DNA of 64,000 bases, taken from the NCBI GenBank assembly GCA_037903475.1, contig JBAJFG010000028.1, positions 124,001 to 188,000 on the forward strand, written 5' to 3'. A program made the position numbers and the translations under genes. The stretch comes from Ancylostoma caninum (Eukaryota > Nematoda > Chromadorea > Rhabditida > Ancylostomatidae). Positions 55,536-64,000 of the stretch are shown in pieces (positions within the stretch are counted from its first letter, which is position 1; each line of letters begins with the position of its first letter). The notes under the pieces were generated by a model, which had not been told where the DNA came from, did not search any database, and saw only the letters and a program-made list of their open reading frames with translations.

Positions 55536-57407
55536 CCCATGCATCACGAACTTTTGCCTTTAGCAACTTTAAAGTAGGATGTGAATTATGTTCGCCATAG
55601 GCGAACTGTAACTGTGCAAAACAGTCAACATAATCTGCGTGCTTGTCAGTACCGACTGAGTGTTGAGGGGAGTCGATGTCGGGCTGAGGTGTTCCTGATC
55701 GGCGACGTATCCAACGCTCCGATGAAGAAGATTCGTGTTCGGGTTCTTTGTCCGGCAACCAGAAGAACACCGAACGAACAGGAGGACTTGATCTTGACTC
55801 CAAACGACTTCTGCGTGGGCTACTTTCGCGCGCGCGATAGTTGCGATCCCGATGGATGTGTATCATCGTGAGGGAAAACGAGGCGGAGACTTCCCGCCCT
55901 TCACGATCAACTCGTCCTCGGTCACATTCAAATTTTGCATGGTTATCTATAGTGGAATCGCGCGCGAAGAGAAAGAGTCAGCACTCAAGGGCGGGACGAG
56001 GATTTGAAAGAACCAATCGCCGAACCGTAACACGCCCCGTTTTCCCTCACGATGATACACACCCGATCCCGATAATAGTCTCGAGGTCTACGACTATTGC
56101 GCGCTAGATTCGGTGATGGTGACGAGTCCCACGAGAGCTACGTCTAGCTCTAGTATCCTGTGATTCACGGCTGGACGACCTGAAACGAGCCGAAGAGAAA
56201 CGTTGTCTGGAATGAGAAAGACAAATAAAATGGTGATGGCTTCCTCCGCAGTTCCTGTAGGAGGCGTAGTCCCACCTATCCCGACGGTGTGGACGGAAAC
56301 ACTTGAAACACAATCTCTGTAAGGTGAGAATCTTCTCACGCATTCTTACACCAATCCGTTGACCACATCGCCTGGATGAATGTGAAAACGAATCACCGAA
56401 ACAACACTTAGACGGATCATATATGACAGATGGTGACCTTGAACGAGAACGCGGACGTTGACGCTCGACACTGTGATCTCTACTAGACATAGATATGGCT
56501 GGACGAGGGCAGGAGAACTCGAATTTCTCATTTGACGAGATGATGTTGTCCAGGTGAGCCATCACTTGCTGAAGGTCAAAGTCCGTTCCACGTTGAAACT
56601 TTGCGTCATTCAGCTTCTCCTGTATTACCAGGAGAAACTTAGAGCGCACGAGACCAATAATGGTAAGAACCTTGTTCAGATCTTCGTAACGTCTTAGCGA
56701 ATTAAGGATACCTGATATTCGAAATCATGTGCTGCGCATATCTGAACCAACGTCTAGCGCTGTCGGCAACTCCTGCAGAGCGTGATAGAGTAGAGCTCTA
56801 TTCATCCTCGGACGATCGTAACGTTTCTTCATTGAGATTGATGTTTTCGTCCTTATGAACAGCCAACTCAAATGAACACCAAAAATGCTGAAACTTAGTG
56901 ATATCTCCATCGAATGTTTGTAGCGCTAGCTTCTCCAACTGAACGGACAAGTGCGGAAGAGTAGAAACCTCATTGAAGTCAGCAATAGGCTTGTTGAAAT
57001 TGTTGGAACCTGCAATGTGTAAAGGAGGGATTCCGCCTCAACCTGAATTTGTGTCAGGTTGTGCTCGTTCACAAACGCGTCGTAAGCCAACTGATCCTGT
57101 TCCGAAGAAGTGGACGAAGCGACATAATAAGACAACACATTGATGCGCTTACGTAGGATGGAAAGAGTGGCTTTAACCTGGGAAATGTGAGAAAGGAAAG
57201 CTACATGACGCTCCTGGAACTGATGGAACTGGGCCGAGCGGAAGCGTGCGACACGTAAGGATGTAATAGAGTAGAACTTACCTGTCCCATCGCCTTTTGC
57301 AGGTCCTCGATTGCTGTAGTGATGCGAATCGTGTAGGTTGCAACGGTCATAGCCATGACGTCGAAGAAATGTGCTTGCAGGAGGTAGGAACTACACAAAC
57401 ATTCCAC
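55536..57407 (-). pseudogene. BEL/Pao retrotransposon gag remnant
   Basis: N-terminal part: AMTVATYTIRITTAIEDLQK, then RKRINVLSYYVASSTSSEQ and YDAFVNEHNLTQIQVEAES, a coiled-coil-like start. The conserved DUF1759-type core follows as KFQHFWCSFELAVHKDENIS in a shifted frame (about 56890-56830), then FLLVIQEKLNDAKFQRG. The nucleocapsid region is SR-rich and has zinc-knuckle Cys/His (LCFKCFRPHRRD, YRNCGGSHHHFICLSHS). At least three frame changes and an in-frame TAG near 56104 break it; a 210 bp MITE (55854-56063) sits in the frame. No protease, RT or integrase is present downstream because the foldback cuts it off. LTRs not identified. Confidence 0.75.
55854..56063. mobile_element. MITE with 10 bp target duplication (Mutator-like)
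   Basis: 210 bp with inverted ends GGATGTGTATCATCGTGAGG / CCTCACGATGATACACACC and a perfect 10 bp duplication cgatcccgat (55844-55853 and 56064-56073). A 9-10 bp TSD is typical of Mutator-like elements; class assignment is inference. Confidence 0.8.
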
Positions 57408-58598
57408 CCAAAGATTTTAGAATGACAATTTGTGAACACACTACACAAAGCCCATCCAACAACGGAAGATGCGCAATATGCGAACGATATGAGCAGCAAT
57501 AGTACAGGCGATTACGACAAAGAAGAGTTGTGAAGAATGATCACAAGCGACAATGTATCTGACACAAGAAATGTAACAGAAAGTGATGATTTACCACAAG
57601 GTTGCATGGAAAACGGGGACGGAGATAGATACACCTACTGCTAGTGGGTCTAAAGACTTTGGAAAACGCTCTGAGGCATATTTAAGTGAAAACGCCATCG
57701 CCCATAAAAGAAATACAACAAACGAACTAGTGCAGCACACGCCACTGCACGACCATGCGAACGTACTCGCGAAGAGGGCTTTATAGGATTTGCGACAGAA
57801 ACCTGGCCAACAGATGAGAGAATAAGCCTGCCTTAGGGTCCACGGTCACGTCACCTCCTACACTTGGAGAGAATTTTTTCTCTCAAACTATCGCGAGCCG
57901 CAGATGGCAAGCCAAGTACGACTTAGTGTTCTATGCCGTTTGTCAACCCCCCGGTGGCCACTATCCCTAGCAGAACCGCACCTACGAACCTATTACGTGC
58001 TGAAGAGTTTTGCGCTGGTGATTAGAGGTTATCTACAAGGCAGTTGTGCAGTGGGCTGTGCTGTGCAGACGCAAGCAGGGTCCGATCGCACTAACCAGAC
58101 GTGGGTTTACCATTCCCACGGCCGATTACTGTCCCGATGCACCATGTCGTCGTTTTCCCACTTCACCCATTACGTAGCCCAGTGGACCACTGAACCAAGC
58201 ATTGGTGTGAGTGACTTGCGAGGAAACCACTGCTGATACAAGCGGAATGCTATCCGCTAACACGATTGGCTTGCGTCGATAGAATGCATGAATCTGCCTG
58301 CCACGCAGTTCACAGCACAACTACAATGGAGGCCTCTAAGCCACCAACCATATCAATACACCACTGTTATACAACTAGCACCCGGACATCCTCAGATGCA
58401 CCAACACTACCTCATGTGAACACAACAGTTCGACACATGTGTTAATGCAAGAGGGCTGCCACCATCTCTTGTTAGCGCTGCACATATGCAGTAGGCAACT
58501 GTACTGACTATACAACCGCTACACTCGCGGCACCCATCTGTAGTTTTTGCTACACAACACGAACACATCAACTGCCCACATTTATGGCCCGCATAATA
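57408..58598. other. region 5' of the gag remnant, possible LTR not resolved
   Basis: Would hold the 5' LTR and primer site of the BEL/Pao copy, but I could not pair LTRs. Contains the small hairpin gagaattttttctctc near 57870. No gene recognised. Confidence 0.35.
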
Positions 58599-59878
58599 TT
58601 AGGTTGTCCCATAAATAATGGCCGTTTTGGAGGTGCGCATTCCAAAGTGCATAACTCAGCTCAAACTTGAGATTTTCCCTTAGAATAAAAAGTATTATGA
58701 TCAGCATTTCTTGCACATCTTAGCAGTACAGTGTAACTTGTGTAAGGAAAAAAGCCCAAATCACAGGAGTCAACGAAATGGGAAAGGTCAATTTTCAATA
58801 CACATTGATTCGCATGAATTTTCTAGCCGAAAACTGGATTTACCGCAAGCTCGAAAGGATAATCTATCAAGCAAAGGTTTGCCCAACACAATATTAGAAG
58901 GAGAGATCCAACGCCCCACTCAGTGAAATTTTTCTTGGGAGGATGTGAACCTGTGTGGATTTGCCCGCCCCGCCAGTGGACATGCACTTCTTCGGCTCAC
59001 CAGAACTGAAGCATTTTCAATCGAATCTCGAAGCCAAGCCTAAAATGGTAACAGGCTAGGCATTTGGTAAATCCTGCTAGTGCCCTGGTCTAGCCACTGT
59101 CGAACACCTCGAGCAACATTTCATCTATCAGAAAAAATCACCTTTTTCTGAGATGTCGAGGTTTGTTGAAGTTATCCAGATCTCCCTCAGCGAAACAAAC
59201 AAAACAAAACTCCATTTTAACAAGCAATGCCTTCTCATCACTGCAAGTGACCCACTTCTCCGGAAAATTTCGCAACAATATTTTTTAGAGGGAGTCAAGT
59301 AAACGGTGTCGCAAGTGAAGCACCGACCGGCAGTGCTTTTATTTAAAATCCACTTTGCCCATTTTTTGCCATATTTGGCTGCCAAGAAGGCAGAGCGACC
59401 AGTGATTTAGTTGCGCCCAACCTAGCTGCTAACATTTGTACAGACTACTTCAGAATCCTCGTCTTGCCTCAAAAACTATGCTTTCGTATAGGAGAAGCTT
59501 CATGACCATAACCTGGTCAAAGTTGAAAATTCCTATCGTTCTGGAAGTGTTTCTCTAGTTACAGCTTCTGCGGGCTTACAACGCGACTACCTGGTCAAAT
59601 GCAAAGCTAACACCAAATCTGGCTTTTGTCCCTTTTGGGCAAAAAAAAAATAGTCTAAAAATCGAAAGAGCACAAAAACCATGTTTTGCCTCATCGTACA
59701 ATTTCGTCTGCAGAAATCGTAAAAAGTGCAATTGAGGAAGAATTTTTAGAATGCAGGTAGAGCAGTTCCTGCTCTTTGAAATGATCCAAAGTGTGTCTAT
59801 CTAGCCTCTAAAATAATGGATTTATAAACATCCAAATATGCACTACTAGGTTGCGGCCATTTTTATGGGACAACCTAA
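58599..59878 (-). mobile_element. mariner-type element, full length, decayed
   Basis: 1280 bp with inverted ends TTAGGTTGTCCCATAAATAA / TTTTATGGGACAACCTAA and TA on both sides (58597-58598, 59879-59880). Traces of the transposase remain on the minus strand: NFPEKWVTCSDEKALL (like the first catalytic block VTCDEKW) and LDQGTSRIYQMPSLLPF. The frame is broken many times. Confidence 0.85.
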
Positions 59879-59880
59879 TA

Positions 59881-61200
59881 ATTAACACAAATATACACTA
59901 AGGGGAGGATCTAACCAACCCAGACATAGCAAGCACAAACTTCTCGACCGCTTGGACGAGCCGGCAGTGTGAGCAGGTGCTCAACGCCTCCGAACAAACG
60001 TTGCAGACGTTGAGTTACCTCAGACTTGGAGTTGCTCCTTCCCAGTTTCCCGTGTCCTGTGTATGTTGGAATTGACATTGTGACGATCACCGAACCATCA
60101 TCCGCTGACTGTTGGCAACCGCTCTCCGCGATGGACTGACGACAAAATAACTTTCAGCACTGGCGCGTTAGCTGTTTATGCGTTTGCGGCGAAGGGGGCG
60201 GGCCTAATTTAGAGGAGCTTGGGGACCATGCGCGGCGACCTGGCGAACATAGCGGTGACGGAAAAGAGTCGCACGAAGTCGCGACAATTCGGAAAATTTT
60301 GAGTAACTGTGGAGGATTCAGGATGCCCATTGAGACCTCTGCCCCAAGTAGCTGCTATGTGCTAAAGATTGGTACATATTGCAGCTTTACAGCTTCATGG
60401 CGGATGTGTCAATGGGTGCTTTTTCATATGGTATGGGCATGTGAGAAGGTTTCTATGCACTTTTGGGAAGAATTAGGTATGTTTACAGGTGGCATTTGTT
60501 ATTTTAGTGTTTGTTCCACTATTTCTCCGTCAAAAGCCCATGCTTTATCCAGCTTTTTTCACTGCCGATTAGAGAAAGGTTGGCTGTGTTTGAATTAAAA
60601 TGTTACTATTGAGATAGTTCTGTTTTCTCGTTTTGAACGGTCCTGAACGCTCATGACTGTTGTTGCTGCACAACATTCGCGCCGATTGGAGATTACAATT
60701 CCAGACATATTTTTTTCGGAATTTCGGAAATCTTGCACATTTTTCAGAGCTATCGTCTATTAAAATGAGTGCTGCCGTAGAAAAGAAAGGGCTACTCTGG
60801 TACCCGTATGATGACGGGTAGTATGAGATAAAGAAAACTTTGGCTTGCCACCAAACAATGTAATCAAGAGCATGCATGATGAAGATCACGTCTGAGAGCG
60901 TGAGTAGATTGGTAGTTCAATTATCATGCGATTTATAGTCCACGTAAACCATAACTAACTCAGTGGCCGACTCCAAAAAATGATAGAAGAATTTCAGAGA
61001 TCAGTGGAAGAAAACAGATGTTTGAAGACTGGGTCACCTCCGCAAAGCCATGGATTTTTGACGAGAAGCTTAAATTTTTGAGCATAGGGAGTCGCAGAGG
61101 TAGCGTGTAGAAAAGAATTGTCGTCATTCTTCAACACATTTATCGTTCTCTATCTGCATACCTTTTAGCACTCGCTTCTCGAATTCCGGTTTCACACCAG
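59881..61200. other. intergenic, no gene recognised
   Basis: Open frames at 60299-60598 (plus) and 60569-60889 (minus) have no domain. No RNA gene seen. Confidence 0.4.
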
Positions 61201-61563
61201 GCGTAATGTGTGTGATCACACCAGAAGAGCAGGAAAGATCCTCCTCGGAGGAAAAAAGTGCTGTTTCGCCTCAAGCAGAAACAGAAAAGAAGCATATGAA
61301 CCCACTTAATGAGCTCCAAGCAAAGAAGCGAAAGGTAGAGCTCTCAGAAAAGGCAATTATTTTTTACAAGTTATAGTTGACTACACATTCAAATATTACT
61401 TGAATTTTTGCGCATCTAGGCTAGAGTCCTTTCAAGAAACTGCTACACTTCTCAAAAGTCGTATATCGACCAGCGATAAGTATGGACGATTTGGTAAGCA
61501 TTAAACAACTATTAAGGAGAAATTTGTACTGGTACATATATGCAATTTCAGCGTCAATGGTAG
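61201..61563 (+). CDS. possible small three-exon gene, unknown product
   Basis: A first exon after an acceptor (cacaccag|GCGTAATG) encodes MCVITPEEQERSSSEEKSA ... NPLNELQAKKRK and ends at AAAG|GTAGAG (61334). A second exon opens at 61425 (after ggctag) and ends TTTG|GTAAGC (61493), reading SPFKKLLHFSKVVYRPAI, SMDDL. The third opens after tttcag at 61552 and stops after RQW (61561-61563). The model gives about 70 residues and all phases agree. A rival model uses the acceptor at 61419 for exon 2 and reads LESFQETATLLKSRISTS then ASMVADALRGVPPEKTAG, but its junction with exon 1 is out of phase. No family recognised. Confidence 0.35.
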
Positions 61564-62429
61564 CGGATGCTCTGAGGGGCGTGCCTCCCGAAAAGACAGC
61601 AGGATGAAAGCGATATCTTCACTTCTTTTTGGAGTCCCATAAAATTGGTAACTAATTATTTATAATGAACAGTTAGTTGATGAGAAACTGTATTTGGAAC
61701 AGAACTGAACAAATAATGCATTGAATTTTAGAAAAATCGAACAGTGCCGCTTCACAACAGATTTTCGTTAGCACCATATAATTCATCGAAAAGCCTCGTG
61801 ATTCTGGTTCTGACTTCCTTAGCCACACCATCACCACCACATCTTGTCTTCTTGAGAGCAAATTATGGATCAGCTATAACCTGCTAAATGAACCGATCAG
61901 CACAGAATGCTGTGAGAAATTTGTGGTATATCTTACAAGTGAAGATATCACCAAGCGCGATGTCTTCTCTGGCAACATTGGTATAGGTTTTTGCAGAACC
62001 GCGAACGCGCGACAAAGTGTACCAAATATTGATTCCACCATTTGTTTACTACGGGGTATAATATCCCGTGGTGAAGTTGGGGGCTAAAGTGGATGTTGCA
62101 TTCATCACGCGTTTACCACGAAGTGTGCGTTTACCCCACCTTTACCCCCCACCCTAGCAACGGCTAAGTGGCGGAGTGTGTGCAATCACATAGAGAGCTC
62201 ACAACGGATTACCCCTGTGGGCAGACGATATTTACACGTTCTATCCTAATTATCATGGAACTTCGCGAATCAGCCATGCAATAGGTTGGAGCAGCGTGAG
62301 ACGCCGGCCAGAATGAAGCTAATGCGAGTACATAAAACGTGCATAAAGATCATAAAGCAATGAAAGATCTCATAAATTCTCTCAAGAAACAAACTATTAA
62401 CAAAATCATCGGGCTTTGCTATGATACTA
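61564..62429. other. intergenic, no gene recognised
   Basis: Short palindromic stretches such as gggataatatcccg-like ggggtataatatccc near 62053. No coding signal. Confidence 0.4.
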
Positions 62430-62750
62430 CCGCTATAGTCCTCGAGGAGTATAGCACCTTGCGTCGCCGTCGCCGGCGACTGTGAGGCCGATACGCATTG
62501 ATTGTGGGCGGAGCGGCGGCGGCGGCCGCCGTCGCCGGCGACTGACGATCGCCAATATCGGCTGCCGCCAATGTTGGCGACCGTGACGTCGGTGCGTATT
62601 GATTGGTCGCTAACATTGGCGATCGGCGGCCGCCAATGTTGGTGACTGCGGCGCCGGTGCGTATCGATTTTGAGGGGTCGCCAACATTGGCGGCCGCCGT
62701 CGCCGGCGACGGCGACGCAAGGTGCTATACTCCTCGAGGAGTATAGCGGC
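62430..62750. mobile_element. palindrome-rich GC element, copy 2
   Basis: About 321 bp with ends CCGCTATAGTCCTCGAGGAG and its inverse. The right end contains a perfect palindrome centred on CTCGAG (core TATACTCCTCGAGGAGTATA). The interior is built from cgccgtcgccggcgac and ttggcggccgcc inversions. Homologous to 13168-13478. Confidence 0.85.
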
Positions 62751-62935
62751 TACCTGAGACGGAGTTCCTATGCAATTTACATCCGCACAATGAACGTGTA
62801 CTACTTTCTATACTCTGTAAATTCCAGTTCAGCCAATCAAATAGTCACATCGTCGAAAACGTTAATAATAAAAATCTTGTAATCTCACAGCATTCTATAT
62901 ACATGAATTGCTTTCCAATGTTAATATTGACAAAA

Positions 62936-63656
62936 TCTATACATATAAAAGTGAAACTTTGTTTGTGTTTGTGTGTCTGTTTGTGTGTGTGTTTGTGTGT
63001 TACGAATACAAATCGCGGAGGATGAACCGACCGGGACCAAATTTTGCACGTAAGTTCTTTGGGTGCCGGCAGAGGTTATAGGCTACTTTGCATCTGGGAT
63101 TACCGATTGGTTTATCGATTGTATCGATTTTATCGATTTCTCACTGTTTTTGTTCAGGGGGTCACGGGGGCATGTCTACTGGGGTTCTTCAATACGCTGA
63201 ACACGAATATGACAACCACTTTTCACGAAATATTGATTTATTGATTTTATCGATTTTTCCATTTTCGCTCGGGCAAGGACAAAGACATGTCTTCTGGGGT
63301 TCCTCAATACGATGAACACGAATATGACGACCATTTTGCATGAAACATCGATTTTATTGATTTTTGGCTCTTCCGCCCAATGGAGCGGTGAAGACATCTC
63401 TCCTGGGATTCCTCGATACGCTGAGTATGAATATGACAACCACTTTGTACGAATACATCGATTCAATGTCACCGAAATAGCTTTGCCAACTTTTCGCCCA
63501 CAAGTCGATGGGAAAGGGTCACCTGGGCTTCGCTAACATGCTGATCACCAAAATCATGGAGATGGTAATGAATTTATCGATGATAGTAATTGGCCTCAGC
63601 AGTGTGATGTACCCAAGGTAATAAAACACTCGAGCGAAGCCGGGTACGGCGGCTAG
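62936..63656 (+). mobile_element. Helitron-type element, best-preserved copy
   Basis: 721 bp. The 5' end is TCTATACATATAAAAGTG after an A; the 3' end has a GCCGGGTACGGC hairpin-like segment followed by CTAG and then T, so it sits in an AT target without duplication. The interior has internal tandem units of about 110 bp around aatacgctgaacacgaatat and atttatcgatttt. Non-autonomous; no Rep/helicase frame. Confidence 0.85.
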
Positions 63657-64000
63657 TATTGAATAAAGATCTTGTCACCAATGTTATTCGTAGGAATTCC
63701 ACTGTATCCACCAATTTTTCCGTGTGATATTTAAGCACCTTCCACCAGCTTCCAAGCTAATATTCAATTACAATAGAGTAGATAATAGCCTTAACCAAAC
63801 TGAGTTAATTAACATACCCTAAAGCAATTGTATTTGTGAACAATACCATATAAGCTCTTCGTAGATTCTTACCATAAACATTATTTTCCTTTCAAGGTTA
63901 AGCGCTTCCCTCACTTCGACTCTAATATTTCCATTAACATTAAAAAAGCTACCATCTACTCCAAATTTCTACGTATATCTCGCACCCGCACACTACTAGA
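63657..64000. other. window edge, no gene recognised
   Basis: AT-rich sequence without recognisable features. Confidence 0.4.

Overview
This looks like a gene-poor, repeat-dense stretch of nematode nuclear DNA, most likely a clade V (strongylid, hookworm-like) parasite. Supporting signs are 52-55 nt introns with GT...CAG borders, RTE-type and CR1-like non-LTR elements, Tc1 and mariner elements with TA targets, a BEL/Pao gag, Helitrons ending in CTAG, and dinucleotide and GC-rich minisatellites. The species call is inference; no ribosomal or mitochondrial marker is present.

The one large host gene I can reconstruct fully lies on the minus strand from 50732 to 34244. Sixteen coding exons join with consistent phase into a 685-residue type I membrane protein: signal peptide, one sushi (CCP) domain, a fucolectin/F5-8-type (FTP) domain, a C-type lectin domain, three more sushi domains, a transmembrane helix and a proline- and tyrosine-rich tail of about 130 residues. 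The order matches the selectin-like Furrowed family of invertebrates. Its introns hold a 2.1 kb minisatellite, two Helitrons, a mariner end and a hAT MITE.

Layout. 1-5.05 kb: a complete but mutated RTE retrotransposon (1900-5029) with a 15 bp target duplication and a tRNA-like 5' end. 5-15 kb: MITEs, a damaged tRNA-Gly, inverted duplications, and TTCGAA arrays. 15.2-20.3 kb: four DNA transposons laid end to end and separated only by TA repeats. 20.8-21.7 kb: a 59 bp minisatellite. 22.3-22.9 kb: a foldback element. 23.9 kb: a U2 snRNA-like sequence. 27.1-27.6 kb: a candidate small gene with TATA and GATA motifs. 28-33 kb: a dead mariner, a 146 bp TG tract merged with a Helitron, and a Tc1-type non-autonomous element. 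34-51 kb: the selectin-like gene. 53-60 kb: CR1-like fragment, 1 kb foldback, BEL/Pao gag with a nested 10 bp-TSD MITE, and a 1280 bp mariner. 61.2-61.6 kb: a possible small three-exon gene. 62.4-63.7 kb: a palindromic GC-rich element and the best-preserved Helitron.

The mobile elements are overwhelmingly inactive. I see no prokaryote-like operon, CRISPR array or secondary-metabolite cluster. The most informative novelties are the selectin-like gene with a degenerate lectin site, two related minisatellites of 59 and 60 bp, the tRNA-headed RTE, and the end-to-end transposon stack at a TA tract.
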